DNA of 64,000 nt from Streptomyces sp. HNM0575 (GCF_012726265.1 NZ_JAASAG010000001.1:62001-126000), one strand, 5' to 3'; positions 52,902-63,386 are shown, numbered from the stretch's first letter. The notes: generated from the sequence alone by a model not told the origin. Numbers and translations: made by a program.

Positions 52902-53489
52902 CTACCGCAGGACCGGCGTACCGGAGAGCTCGATGCCCGCGTCGCGCATCTCGTCGAGCGCGTGCTGAGTCGTGACGGGTGCGACACCCGCCGTGAGGTT
53001 CAGCAGCACCTGGGTGCGGAAGCCCTCGGAGGCCGCGTCGAGGGCGGTCGCCCGTACGCAGTGGTCGGTGGCGATGCCGACGACGTCGACCTGGTCCACG
53101 TTCCGCTGCTTCAGCCAGTCGTTGAGCGGCGTGCCGTTCTCGTCCGCGCCCTCGAAGCCGCTGTAGGCGGCCGAGTACGAGCCCTTGCTGAAGACCGCGT
53201 CGATCGCTCCGGCGGCGACGGCGGGCGCGAAGTTCGGGTGGAATCCGATGCCTTCCGTCCCGGCGACGCAGTGCGGCGGCCAGGAGTGCTCGAAGTCGGG
53301 GTTCTCGGCGAAGTGGCCGCCGGGCTCGATGTGATGGTCCCGGGTGGCGACCACGTGGTTGTAGCCGGCGGAGGCGTCGCCGATGAGATCGGTGATGGCG
53401 GCGGCCACGTCCGCGCCCCCGTTCACCCCGAGGCTGCCCCCTTCACAGAAGTCGTTCTGCACGTCTACGACGATCAGTGCCCGGTGCAT
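52902..53489 (-). CDS. pncA: Nicotinamidase (isochorismatase family)
   Basis: 195 residues from ATG 53489. The catalytic triad is Asp9 (VVDVQNDF), Lys102 (FSKGSYS) and Cys144 (TDHCVRAT). Metal ligands Asp51 and His53 sit in TRDHHIEPGGHF, as in PncA. It deaminates nicotinamide to nicotinate for NAD salvage, and the next gene upstream is nicotinate phosphoribosyltransferase, the following step. Pyrazinamidase activity is expected. Confidence 0.93.
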   Translation of the reverse strand: MHRALIVVDVQNDFCEGGSLGVNGGADVAAAITDLIGDASAGYNHVVATRDHHIEPGGHFAENPDFEHSWPPHCVAGTEGIGFHPNFAPAVAAGAIDAVFSKGSYSAAYSGFEGADENGTPLNDWLKQRNVDQVDVVGIATDHCVRATALDAASEGFRTQVLLNLTAGVAPVTTQHALDEMRDAGIELSGTPVLR

Positions 53490-53670
53490 GAGGATGCCTT
53501 TCGGGGGACGGCGGGTCGGGGGATGCGCGGTCGGCACGACCCTAGAGAATCAGCCGCTTCCGTGGGAGGTCCCACGCGCACCCGGCCGTGCGGCGCGCGC
53601 ACGGCCCTCACGCGCCCCGGCGACACGGCCGCCGGGACCGCCGCCGTCACCGCCGCCGCCCGTACCCCGG

Positions 53671-55008
53671 TCATGCGTACTCCGTCGGCAACACCGGCTC
53701 GCCGCGCGAGAGTTGCATCGCCGACATCGGCAGTCCGGCGAGCGCCTGCGTGTGCCGCTCGCGTGCGGTGTCGAGCGGCTCGCGGGCGACGGTCTCGCCG
53801 CCGCGCACGAGCGGCACCTGGAGCCGGTGCTCCCTCAGCTCCTCCGGCACCGGCCCCGTGCCGACGACCTCGGCCGCGGCGACGCCGTCCTCGTCGGGCC
53901 TGCGCGCGGCCCATTTCGCCCCGCCCGCCGAGGTCTTGCCGCCCATCGACCTCTTCGCCACGGGCACGAGCGGCGCGTCCCGTTCCGCCGACGTGGCGCG
54001 CGCGACCAGCTTGTAGACCATCGCGCAGGTGGGGTGGCCGCTGCCGGTGACCAGCTGGGTGCCGACCCCGTACGCGTCGACGGGCGCCGCCGCGAGCGAG
54101 GCGATGGCGTACTCGTCGAGGTCGCTGGTGACCACGATCTTCGTGGCGGTCGCGCCCAGTTCGTCCAGCTGCTGCCGCACCCGGTGGGCGAGCAGCAGCA
54201 GATCGCCGGAGTCGATGCGTACGGCGCCCAGTTCAGGCCCGGCGATGTCGACGGCGCTGCGCACCGCCTCGGTCACGTCGTAGGTGTCGACGAGCAGGGT
54301 CGTGCCGCTGCCGAGCGAGTCGACCTGCGCGGTGAAGGCGTCGCGCTCGCTGTCGTGCAGCAGCGTGAAGGAGTGCGCGCTGGTGCCGACGGTGGGGATG
54401 TCGTAGCGGAAGCCGGCCGCGAGGTCGGATGTGGAGGCGAAGCCGCCGAGGTAGGCGGCGCGGGAGGCGGCCACGGCCGACAGTTCGTGGGTGCGGCGCG
54501 CGCCCATCTCCATCAGCGGCCGTCCGCCCGCGGCGACGGCCATGCGGGAGGCCGCCGCGGCGACCGCCGAGTCGTGGTTGAGGATCGAGAGGATCACCGT
54601 CTCCAGCAGCACGCACTCGGCGAAGCTGCCCTCGACCCGCATCACGGGGGAGCCGGGGAAGTACACCTCGCCCTCGGGGTAGCCGAGGATGTCGCCGCGG
54701 AAGCGGTAGTCCGCGAGCCATTCCAGGGTCGGCCCGTCGACTATGTGCCGCTCGCGCAGGTACTGGAGCACCCGGTCGTCGAAGTGGAAGTTCTCCACCG
54801 CGTCCAGCACGCGGCCCGTCCCGGCGACGACCCCGTAGCGCCGGCCCTCCGGCAGCCGACGCGCGAACACCTCGAAGGCGCACCGCCGTTCGGCCGTGCC
54901 GGCACGCAACGCGGCCTGGAGCATGGTCAGTTCGTACTGGTCGGTGAAGAGGGCCGTCGACGGCACGTTGACCGGCAGCCCCCCGTCCGAGGTCCCCTGT
55001 CGGTTCAC
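53671..55008 (-). CDS. pncB: Nicotinate phosphoribosyltransferase
   Basis: About 445 residues from the GTG at 55008 with GAGGAG upstream. Core motifs are ALFTDQYELTMLQAALRAG, the catalytic-His region VGTSAHSFTLLHDSE, VRIDSGDLLLLA and TSDLDEYAIASL. The family length is about 440. It makes nicotinate mononucleotide from nicotinate and PRPP. pncA lies downstream in the same direction, 181 bases on, so the Preiss-Handler salvage genes are together. ClpS is divergent. Confidence 0.92.
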   Translation of the reverse strand: MNRQGTSDGGLPVNVPSTALFTDQYELTMLQAALRAGTAERRCAFEVFARRLPEGRRYGVVAGTGRVLDAVENFHFDDRVLQYLRERHIVDGPTLEWLADYRFRGDILGYPEGEVYFPGSPVMRVEGSFAECVLLETVILSILNHDSAVAAAASRMAVAAGGRPLMEMGARRTHELSAVAASRAAYLGGFASTSDLAAGFRYDIPTVGTSAHSFTLLHDSERDAFTAQVDSLGSGTTLLVDTYDVTEAVRSAVDIAGPELGAVRIDSGDLLLLAHRVRQQLDELGATATKIVVTSDLDEYAIASLAAAPVDAYGVGTQLVTGSGHPTCAMVYKLVARATSAERDAPLVPVAKRSMGGKTSAGGAKWAARRPDEDGVAAAEVVGTGPVPEELREHRLQVPLVRGGETVAREPLDTARERHTQALAGLPMSAMQLSRGEPVLPTEYA

Positions 55009-55147
55009 TTCTACTGACTCCTCGCTTCGGAGAGCCCCTGGGGCAGGGGCGGTGCGGTCAACGAGCGTACAACAGATCTCGTCAGTGTGACGATATCGGT
55101 CGTCGCCGTTTGGCCTCCCGACGCCTCTGAGTGGCAGCATGGGACCC

Positions 55148-55450
55148 GTGAGTGTTGCCCCTACGGAGATCGAGAAGCCCGAGTCGTCCGAGGCGCCCCT
55201 GGAGGTGCCCGAGCCCGACGTGCCCTGGGCGACGATCGTGCACAACGACCCGGTCAACCTCATGAGCTACGTGACCTACGTCTTCCAGAGCTACTTCGGC
55301 TATCCCAAGGACAAGGCGAAGAAGCTGATGATGGACGTCCACCACAAGGGCAGGGCTGTCGTCTCCACCGGCAGCCGCGAAGAGATGGAGCGCGACGTGC
55401 AGGCGATGCACGGCTATGGCCTGTGGGCCACCCTTCAGCAGGACCGCTGA
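55148..55450 (+). CDS. clpS: ATP-dependent Clp protease adaptor ClpS
   Basis: 100 residues from GTG 55148 (an in-frame ATG at 55139 is possible). The N-degron pocket motif is [21 protein letters not shown], followed by [15 protein letters not shown]. It delivers N-end-rule substrates to ClpAP/ClpCP. The stop overlaps the DUF2017 start in TGATG, the standard actinobacterial pairing. Confidence 0.95.
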   Translation: MSVAPTEIEKPESSEAPLEVPEPDVPWATIVHNDPVNLMSYVTYVFQSYFGYPKDKAKKLMMDVHHKGRAVVSTGSREEMERDVQAMHGYGLWATLQQDR

Positions 55451-56079
55451 TGGCGGGTCACTTCGAGGCCACCGGCGACGGGGGCGCCGCCATCGCCCTC
55501 GACGAGGTCGAGATCTCGATCCTGCGCAGCTTGGCCGTGCAGCTGCTGGAGCTGATCGGGCCGGGCGACGAACCCGCCGACGGCGAGGACCCGCTGAGCG
55601 CCCTTCTCGCCGAGGGCCCCAGCGAGCCGCCGTCCGACGCGGCGCTGGCCCGGCTCTTCCCCGACGCCTACGGCGGCGGCCCCAACGCCGAACCGGGCGA
55701 GAACGGCGAGGAAGAGCACCGTGCGTCCGCCGAGTTCCGCCGCTTCACGGAGAACGACCTGCGCGCACGCAAGCGCGAGGACGGACTCGCCGTCGTGCGC
55801 GCCCTGGACTCCCTCAGCCCCGACCCTGGGCCCTCCGGGCCCGAAGGGGCGGGCGGCACCTCGGGCGCGGTGCTCACGCTCAAGCCCGAGGAGTCCAAGC
55901 AGTGGCTCGGCGCCCTCAACGACCTGCGGCTGGCGATCGGTACGCGGCTGGAGGTCAGGGACGACGACAGCAGCGAGCTGTACGCGCTGCCCGACGAGGA
56001 CCCGCGCAAGCCCATGGTGATGGCGTATCTGTGGCTGGGCGGCCTTCAGGAGAGCCTCGTCGAGACGCTGACGTCCTGA
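55450..56079 (+). CDS. DUF2017 family protein
   Basis: 209 residues from ATG 55450. Opens EVEISILRSLAVQLLELI and closes MVMAYLWLGGLQESLVETL, the DUF2017 pattern. Two acidic low-complexity loops separate helices. The constant link with clpS suggests a role with Clp proteolysis, but the biochemical role is unknown. Confidence 0.88.
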   Translation: MAGHFEATGDGGAAIALDEVEISILRSLAVQLLELIGPGDEPADGEDPLSALLAEGPSEPPSDAALARLFPDAYGGGPNAEPGENGEEEHRASAEFRRFTENDLRARKREDGLAVVRALDSLSPDPGPSGPEGAGGTSGAVLTLKPEESKQWLGALNDLRLAIGTRLEVRDDDSSELYALPDEDPRKPMVMAYLWLGGLQESLVETLTS

Positions 56080-56434
56080 CGCCCTGACACCTGGCGGTGC
56101 GGGCGAGTGTGAATCCCGCGCGTGACGCCCGCGCGGTGATGCCTGCGCGGTGCGGGCGAGTGTGAGTCCCGCGCCCTGAGGTCCGCGCCCGGCAACGGCC
56201 GTGCGCCGTCCCCTCCTTCGGTCTCCTTCGGTCCGTACGCACGGGCCGTGCCGCCGGTGCGTGCGTGCCGTCCCCTGAACGGATGGCATCCGCCGCCCGC
56301 CGTCTCTCCATGCCCCGGCCCCGCGACCGGCCGTGGACATGATGTTGGCTCCGGCCCTGACCGGAAGTCCCGGAGACCGGAAGTCCGATGTCCCGGTGAC
56401 CGGAAGTCCCGAAGTCCCGGAGAAAGGCGCACCC
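56080..56434. other. Intergenic region with two short direct-repeat sets, no gene
   Basis: 355 bases. Two near-identical copies of GTGCGGGCGAGTGTGA (from 56097 and 56151) flank CCCGCGCG-rich DNA. Just before the permease, CCGGAAGTCC is repeated three times (about 56359-56412). No convincing promoter, but the permease start needs one here. Confidence 0.45.
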
Positions 56435-57913
56435 ATGGCCTCCGAGCAGGTCGACGACCGCGGCGCTCCCCGCCCCGGCAGCGGCACCACGAAGACGGCG
56501 GGCGGCGGCGCCCCTCCCGAGGAGGGCTACCGGCGCGGCCTCGGCGGCCGCCAGATCCAGATGATCGCCATCGGCGGCGCGATCGGCACGGGCCTCTTCC
56601 TCGGTGCGGGCAAGGCCATCACCAAGGCCGGTCCCAGCCTGATCCTCGCCTACGCCGTGGCGGGCACCGTCATCTACTTCATCATGCGGGCGCTGGGCGA
56701 ACTGCTGATGTACCGGCCGGTCTCCGGCTCCTTCTCCGAGTACGCGCGCGAGTTCCTCGGCCCCTTCTTCGGCTTCGCGACGGGCTGGACGTACTGGCTC
56801 TTCTGGGTCGTCACCGGCATCACCGAGGTCACCGCGGCGGCGACGTACGTGCAGTTCTGGTGGCCGTCCGTACCGCAGTGGGTCTCGGCGCTGGTCTTCA
56901 CGCTCGTGCTGTACGGGGCGAATCTGATCTCCGTGAAGATCTTCGGCGAGCTGGAGTTCTGGTTCTCGATGATCAAGGTCACGGCGATCATCGGCATGAT
57001 CCTCATCGGCGTCGGCGTCCTCACCCTCGGCTTCTCCGACGCCGGGGACAGCGCGTCCATGGCGCATCTGTGGGCGGACGGCGGCTTCTTCCCGGAGGGC
57101 GTCGGCGGGACGCTGATGACGCTTCAGATCGTGATGTTCTCCTTCCTCGCGGTGGAGCTCGTCGGGGTCACGGCGGGGGAGTCCGTGAACCCGGAGAAGG
57201 CGCTGCCCCGCGCCGTAAACACCGTGCCCTGGCGGATCGCGCTGTTCTACATCGGCGCCCTCACCGTGATCCTGTCCGTCGTGTCCTGGACCGCGTTCGA
57301 GCCGGGCACCAGCCCCTTCGTGGCGGCGTTCGGCAAGATCGGCCTGCCCGCGGGCGCCGCGATCGTCAACTTCGTCGTGCTCACCGCCGCCCTGTCGTCC
57401 TGCAACTCCGGCATGTACTCCACGGGCCGGATGCTGCGCGACCTCGCGCTCAACAGGCAGGGGCCGAGGCACTTCACCCGCCTCGCCGGCAACGGCCTTC
57501 CCCTGCTGGGCACCACCGTCTCCGCGGTGCTGATGACGGCCGGCGTGTGGATCAACTACCAGTGGCCGTCGAAGGCGTTCGACTACGTCGTCTCCTTCGC
57601 CACCATCTCCGGCATGTGGGCGTGGATCATGATCCTCGCCGCGCACATCCGCTACCGCCGCGCCTCGGACCGCGGGCTGCTGCCGCGCTCGTCGTTCCGG
57701 GCGCCCTGCGCGCCGTACGCCAGCTGGCTCTCCCTGGGCTTCATCGGCGCGGTGATCGTGCTGATGGGTTTCGACCCCGATTCGCGCGTCTCGCTGTACG
57801 GGGCGCCGGTATGGGCCGCCGGTCTCGTCGTCGCGTACTTCGTGCTCAAGGCGCGCGACCCCGGCACCTTCGTGCGCGAGCCGGCGCCCGCGAGGGGCAC
57901 GGACGAGCCCTGA
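56435..57913 (+). CDS. Amino acid permease (APC family, AnsP/CycA/GABA-type)
   Basis: 492 residues from ATG 56435, with GGAGAAAGG upstream. Twelve spans follow an N-terminal hydrophilic tail; the first contains MIAIGGAIGTGLFLGAGKAI, the APC substrate-binding motif. Later motifs include GRQIQ, FSFLAVELVGVTAGES and the SSCNSGMYSTGRML segment of the amino acid transporter branch. It imports a small amino acid; which one cannot be told from sequence. Confidence 0.88.
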   Translation: MASEQVDDRGAPRPGSGTTKTAGGGAPPEEGYRRGLGGRQIQMIAIGGAIGTGLFLGAGKAITKAGPSLILAYAVAGTVIYFIMRALGELLMYRPVSGSFSEYAREFLGPFFGFATGWTYWLFWVVTGITEVTAAATYVQFWWPSVPQWVSALVFTLVLYGANLISVKIFGELEFWFSMIKVTAIIGMILIGVGVLTLGFSDAGDSASMAHLWADGGFFPEGVGGTLMTLQIVMFSFLAVELVGVTAGESVNPEKALPRAVNTVPWRIALFYIGALTVILSVVSWTAFEPGTSPFVAAFGKIGLPAGAAIVNFVVLTAALSSCNSGMYSTGRMLRDLALNRQGPRHFTRLAGNGLPLLGTTVSAVLMTAGVWINYQWPSKAFDYVVSFATISGMWAWIMILAAHIRYRRASDRGLLPRSSFRAPCAPYASWLSLGFIGAVIVLMGFDPDSRVSLYGAPVWAAGLVVAYFVLKARDPGTFVREPAPARGTDEP

Positions 57914-57956
57914 CCGGCCGGTCTGCGCGTGGAAGGGCCCGCATATCCTTCCGGTC

Positions 57957-58391
57957 ATGCTGACCATCACCAAGGAGCTGCACGACAAGATCGTCGCCCA
58001 CGCCCGCAAGGACCACCCGGACGAGGCGTGCGGCGTCGTCGCCGGGCCCGCGGGATCGGACCGCCCGGAGCGCTTCATCCCGATGCTGAACGCGGCGCGC
58101 TCGCCGACGTTCTACGAGTTCGAGTCGGCCGATCTGCTGCGTCTCTACCGCGAGATGGACGACAACGACGAGGAGCCGGTCGTCATCTACCACTCTCACA
58201 CGGCGACCGAGGCGTATCCCTCGCGCACCGACATCGGCTACGCCAACGAGCCCGGTGCCCACTACGTGCTCGTCTCCACCGCCGAGAGCGGCAACGACGA
58301 AGGCCCCTTCTCCTTCCGTTCGTTCCGCATCGTGGACGGCGAGGTCACCGAGGAGGACGTGGAGATCGTGGACGGTGAGGGACCGGCCTGA
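57957..58391 (+). CDS. mec: JAMM metallopeptidase (Mec-type, CysO-cysteine hydrolase)
   Basis: 144 residues from ATG 57957. The JAMM zinc motif is complete: Glu23 (DEACGV), His79-x-His81, Ser89 and Asp92 (HSHTATEAYPSRTD). In Mycobacterium the enzyme frees cysteine from CysO-cysteine adducts. It heads the set mec, leader peptide, cysO, cysM, which supports that role; it may also trim the CysO tail. Confidence 0.93.
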   Translation: MLTITKELHDKIVAHARKDHPDEACGVVAGPAGSDRPERFIPMLNAARSPTFYEFESADLLRLYREMDDNDEEPVVIYHSHTATEAYPSRTDIGYANEPGAHYVLVSTAESGNDEGPFSFRSFRIVDGEVTEEDVEIVDGEGPA

Positions 58392-58523
58392 GACCGGTCC
58401 CGGCAGGCACCGCGAGGGGTCGTTTCCGCAGGCCGAACCGGATGTGCCGGATCATGGGACGGTACGGTCCACATCCTGGGACCCGCATCCGGTCACCGGG
58501 GTGGGAATCGTTACGATGAGCCC

Positions 58524-58655
58524 ATGGTTGTCCACGACGTGAGTGCTTCTGAGAAGACCCGGGGCATGCTGCTCGTCGGGCGCCTGCACGTCGACCTCTG
58601 TCGTCTCGCCAGTGCGCTGGGGGCGCCGCGGCGCCCCGCGTACGTCCACGCCTGA
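58524..58655 (+). CDS. Short leader peptide (uORF) before cysO
   Basis: 43 codons from ATG 58524. The centre reads LLVGRLHVDLCRLASAL, with the LHVDLCR core of actinobacterial putative leader peptides and a single Cys codon (UGU, 58599-58601, residue 26). The position 150 bases before cysO and the hairpin at 58620-58637 suggest attenuation or ribosome stalling when cysteine is limiting. The tail after Leu33 (GAPRRPAYVHA) runs through the hairpin. A shorter version could start at Met15. No peptide function is proven here. Confidence 0.7.
   Translation: MVVHDVSASEKTRGMLLVGRLHVDLCRLASALGAPRRPAYVHA
58620..58637 (+). promoter_or_regulatory. GC hairpin inside the leader ORF (possible attenuator)
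   Basis: GGGGCGCC-GC-GGCGCCCC is a perfect inverted repeat beginning 18 bases after the Cys codon of the leader ORF. A ribosome stalled there would alter pairing at this stem. There is no U tract, so termination or block of downstream translation are both possible. Confidence 0.5.
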
Positions 58656-58804
58656 CAGCGGCAGCCGGCCAGTCCCCGCCACGGCCGGCACGGACCCGGC
58701 GGACCGGCCCCGCCGCTCTTCCCTACATACGCACACGCGGTCACGGGCCCGTCCCGCACCCGCCCGCACATCGTCCTGCCAGCCGTCCACCCACAGGAGC
58801 TTCA

Positions 58805-60057
<1,253 letters not shown>

Positions 60058-60181
60058 GCGGCGGACCGGTCCGTCCGGGGCCTCCAACTCCCGCCCGCGG
60101 CAAGGCCGTACGGGCGGGCCGAGCGGCAAGCGTCCCGGGACGGGCGCTCCCCGTGGTGACGTCCCGCCGTACCGCTGCGGC

Positions 60182-60673
60182 TCATTCCCCGGCGCGGGAC
60201 TGCTCGTCGGCCAGATGACGCACCTTCGCCCAGGTCTCCTGGTCGATCTCCCCGGCCCGCTTGGCGAACTCGCGGAGCGCCACGTCCCACGCGGCGTCCG
60301 TGCACAGCGCCGTCACCCGCCCCGGCGCGTCCGCGACCGTCCCCGGCGGCAGCGCCAGCCTCGCCTCCGCCGTCTCCGGCAGCCGGTATTCGCCCTCGCG
60401 GCACGGGCGTTCCGCGGTGACGCGCGCCACACGCGCCCCGTCGATGCGCACGGCCAGCACCAGGACCAGCAGCGGCTCGCGCGTCCACCAGATCTCACCG
60501 GGACGCGGCCCGCGGTGCGGCAGCGGCACGTCACGCACACCGCGTCCGCGGCGTCGACGGCCCGCGTACAGACGGGAGAAGGGGCGGCCGAGCCTGGCCC
60601 CGCCGTCGATCATCGCCGCCACAAGTGACAACGCCACGACGGCCCCCAGCGCCAGCCACCACCAAGTCTCCAC
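60182..60673 (-). CDS. Membrane-anchored PemK/MazF-like protein
   Basis: 163 residues from the GTG at 60673, with GGGAGG 13 bases upstream. One N-terminal membrane helix (WWWLALGAVVALSLVAAMI) is followed by an Arg-rich link and a domain opening PRPGEIWWTREPLLVLVLAV, the MazF/PemK beta-barrel start. The rest (ALPPGTVADAPGRVTALCTDAAW, REFAKRAGEIDQETWAKVRHL) also matches that fold. No antitoxin gene lies next to it. RNase activity cannot be assumed. Confidence 0.65.
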   Translation of the reverse strand: METWWWLALGAVVALSLVAAMIDGGARLGRPFSRLYAGRRRRGRGVRDVPLPHRGPRPGEIWWTREPLLVLVLAVRIDGARVARVTAERPCREGEYRLPETAEARLALPPGTVADAPGRVTALCTDAAWDVALREFAKRAGEIDQETWAKVRHLADEQSRAGE

Positions 60674-60856
60674 GCCCGCCTCGCCTCCCGGACCTGCGTA
60701 CGCTCCGTGCGCCGGCGCGCGGCGGCACCGCACAGAGTGCCGACCGTACCCCGCGCTGGTGATTCCGCCCACACCAGCACGCTCTTGAGTCCAAAGGCGG
60801 CGCCCAGCGGCTTACGCTCGAAAAACCCCACAGCCGCCAACGGAGGTTCCCGCTTC

Positions 60857-61618
60857 ATGAAGCTCACCGTCGTCGGCTGCTCCGGGTCGTTCCCATCGGC
60901 GGAGTCCGCCTGTTCGAGCTATCTCGTCGAGGCCGAGGGCCACCGGCTGCTTCTCGACATGGGCAACGGCGCACTCGGCGAGCTCCAGCGCTACAGCGGT
61001 CTCTACGATCTGGACGCCATCGCGCTCAGCCACCTCCACCCCGACCACTGCATCGACATGTGCGGGTACTTCGTGGCGCGCTACTACCGTCACGAGGGCG
61101 GACGTTGCGAGCCGATCCCCGTGCACGGACCGCAGGGCACCGAGCGCCGGCTCACCGTCGCGTACGGGGACACCCCCTCCGACTCCGCCATGAGCGAGGT
61201 CTTCGACTTCCGCACGCTGACGGCGGGCGGCGTCTTCGAGTCGGGCCCCTTCACCGTCCGTACGGAAGAGGTCTCGCACCCCGTGGAGTCCTACGCGTTC
61301 CGCGTCACGCACCGCGAAAGCGGCAAGGTGCTGGCCTACTCGGGTGACACGGGGACGTGCGGTGCGCTGACGGAACTGGCGCGCGGAGCGGGGCTCTTCC
61401 TGTGTGAGGCGTCGTTCACGGACGGCAAGGAATCCATCCCTGACCTGCATCTCAACGGCCGTGAGGCGGGGGCCTGCGCTCAGGAGGCCGGCGTTGAACG
61501 ACTGGTGCTCACGCACGTACCGCCGTGGACGGACCCGAAGGTCAATCTGCGGGACGCGAAGGAGACCTTCGAAGGCCCCGTGGAGCTGGCCAGGCCGGGC
61601 GCCGTCTACGAGCTCTAG
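60857..61618 (+). CDS. MBL-fold metallo-hydrolase
   Basis: 253 residues from ATG 60857, with GGAGG ten bases upstream. The metal motif is SHLHPDHCIDM (H-x-H-x-D-H), preceded by a DMGNGALGEL strand. Later ligands lie at SGDTGTC (Asp) and VLTHVPPW (His). The pattern is of RNase Z-like or ElaC-like small hydrolases and cyclic phosphodiesterases. Substrate unknown. It converges with nagE2. Confidence 0.87.
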   Translation: MKLTVVGCSGSFPSAESACSSYLVEAEGHRLLLDMGNGALGELQRYSGLYDLDAIALSHLHPDHCIDMCGYFVARYYRHEGGRCEPIPVHGPQGTERRLTVAYGDTPSDSAMSEVFDFRTLTAGGVFESGPFTVRTEEVSHPVESYAFRVTHRESGKVLAYSGDTGTCGALTELARGAGLFLCEASFTDGKESIPDLHLNGREAGACAQEAGVERLVLTHVPPWTDPKVNLRDAKETFEGPVELARPGAVYEL

Positions 61619-61796
61619 CGGGAACGCACCGGCCGGTCCGGTCCCCGGCCCGGCCGGACACCCGCGCCACGTTCCGGCTCCCGCGCCCCGCTTCGACGCC
61701 CGCGCCACGCTCCGGCTCCGCCCTCCGGCTCCGGCCTCGGGCTCCTGACCCGGGCGGCCCGGGCTCCCGACCCCGGCAGGGCCCGCGCACACAGCA

Positions 61797-61829
61797 CCGC
61801 GCCCGCTGCCTTGTCGGCTGCGGGCGCGG
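61797..61829. terminator. Stem-loop between convergent MBL and nagE2 genes
   Basis: CCGCGCCCGC (61797-61806) pairs with GCGGGCGCGG (61820-61829), with extra inner pairs (GCC/GGC), making a long GC hairpin. The nagE2 stop is 16 bases away. Confidence 0.6.
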
Positions 61830-61845
61830 GCGTCACGGGACCGGG

Positions 61846-63318
61846 TCAGGTCCGGGCGCGCGTCCTGTCCTGGTCGTCGTCCCCGTCGTCGTCCGGGCCG
61901 CGGCCCGAGTCCGGACCGGGCGGCTGCGACTGCGTGTTCTGCGCCGCCTTCTCCCGGGACAGGGGCCGTTCCTCCTTGTCCATGGCCTTGTCGGCGGCCG
62001 GGTCCGCTACGGCGACGGCGGCGGGCACGCCGTCCCCGACCTGGCCCTTGTTGGTCGTGGCCTCCCGCTCCCGCTCGCGTTCCGCCTCCTCGGGCTCCGG
62101 CGCCTCGCGGCCGGGCGTGGGCAGGTCGAACTTGACGATCGCGATGCGGAAGACCGTGTAGTAGATCGCCGCGAAGACCAGGCCGACGAGCATCAGGCCC
62201 CATGGGTTCGTGGCGATGCCCAGGTTCAGCATGAAGTCGATGGCTCCCGCGGAGAAGCCGAAGCCGTCCTTCATGCCCAGCGCCCACACCAGGGCCATGG
62301 AGACGCCGGTCAGCACGGCGTGGATCGCGTACAGCAGCGGCGCGATGAACATGAACGAGAACTCGATCGGCTCCGTCACGCCCGTGACGAAGGCGGTCAG
62401 CGCGAGGGAGATCATCAGGCCCCCGACGATCTTGCGGCGCTCGGGCCGTGCGCAGTGGTACATCGCGAGGCACGCCGCGGGCAGCGCGAACATCATGATC
62501 GGGAAGAACCCGGTCATGAACTGCCCGGCGCTGGGGTCGCCCGCCAGGAAGCGCGCGATGTCGCCGTGCTGCCCCTTGAACGAGCCCGCCTGGAACCAGG
62601 GGAAGGAGTTCAGCAGGTGGTGCATGCCGATCGGGATGAGCGCCCGGTTGGCCACGCCGTATACGCCTGCGCCCGCGGCTCCGGAGCCGACGAGCCACGC
62701 GCCGAAGTCGTGCAGGCCCGTGCCCAGTACGGGCCAGATGTAGCCGAAGACCACGCCGATGAGCAGGCCCGCGAAGGCGGAGAGGATCGGCACGAGGCGC
62801 CGGCCGCCGAAGAAGCCCAGCCAGTCGGGGAGCTTCTTGCGGTAGTAGCGCTGGTAGAGCAGCGCGACGACGATGCCGATGACCACGCCGCCGAGCACGC
62901 CCGCGTCGACCGGTGGCGCGACGGTGCCGACCTTTCCGGCGACGACCTTCTCGACCTTGGGCAGGTTGCCGTCCTTGAAGGCGCCGAGGACGTTCTTGAA
63001 GACCAGGTAGCCCACGACCGCCGCCAGAGCCGTGGATCCGTCCGACTTACGGGCGAATCCGACGGCGATGCCGACCGCGAACAGCAGCGGCATGTTGTCG
63101 ATCAGTGCGCCGCCGCCCTTGGCGAGGAACTGCGCGATGCGGTTGAGGAAGTCCGGGAAGCCGGGGCGGCCGAGCATGTCGGCCTGGCCGAGCCGGACCA
63201 TCAGGGCCGCGGCGGGCAGTGTGGCGATCGGGAGCATGAGGCTCCGGCCGATGCGCTGTGCGACAGCCATCGCGGCCGAGCCCCGGCCCGTTGTCCGGGC
63301 GTCGGTAGCCGTGGTCAT
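61846..63318 (-). CDS. nagE2: PTS N-acetylglucosamine/glucose-family EIIC permease
   Basis: 490 residues from ATG 63318. Spans begin IGRSLMLPIATLPAAALMVRLG, and the EIIC signature is AFVTGVTEPIEFSFMFIAP. The end is a long acidic hydrophilic tail (DPAADKAMDKEER and DDDGDDDQD), not an EIIA or EIIB domain. The adjacent single-domain EIIB gene and dre-like sites match the streptomycete nagE2-nagF arrangement for N-acetylglucosamine uptake. Divergent from the EIIB gene. Confidence 0.88.
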   Translation of the reverse strand: MTTATDARTTGRGSAAMAVAQRIGRSLMLPIATLPAAALMVRLGQADMLGRPGFPDFLNRIAQFLAKGGGALIDNMPLLFAVGIAVGFARKSDGSTALAAVVGYLVFKNVLGAFKDGNLPKVEKVVAGKVGTVAPPVDAGVLGGVVIGIVVALLYQRYYRKKLPDWLGFFGGRRLVPILSAFAGLLIGVVFGYIWPVLGTGLHDFGAWLVGSGAAGAGVYGVANRALIPIGMHHLLNSFPWFQAGSFKGQHGDIARFLAGDPSAGQFMTGFFPIMMFALPAACLAMYHCARPERRKIVGGLMISLALTAFVTGVTEPIEFSFMFIAPLLYAIHAVLTGVSMALVWALGMKDGFGFSAGAIDFMLNLGIATNPWGLMLVGLVFAAIYYTVFRIAIVKFDLPTPGREAPEPEEAEREREREATTNKGQVGDGVPAAVAVADPAADKAMDKEERPLSREKAAQNTQSQPPGPDSGRGPDDDGDDDQDRTRART

Positions 63319-63370
63319 GACTTCCTCCAGTGGCCTCCGGGAGGTCGGACCGTTGGGAGCGGACCCCTTG

Positions 63371-63386
63371 AGTGGTTTAGACCTCT
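63371..63386. promoter_or_regulatory. DasR-responsive element (dre) upstream of nagE2
   Basis: AGTGGTTTAGACCTCT matches the dre consensus ACTGGTCTAGACCACT at 13 of 16 positions and lies 53 bases before the nagE2 start. It would be bound by the GntR-type repressor DasR and released by GlcN-6-P. Confidence 0.75.

Noticed and set aside
55955..58078. 707-codon minus-strand open frame
   Set aside because: Antisense to the amino acid permease; His/Arg/Asp-rich composition is a shadow pattern.
58392..58804. Riboswitch before cysO (for example SAM or cobalamin type)
   Set aside because: No known aptamer core was recognisable; the leader ORF with hairpin explains the region better.
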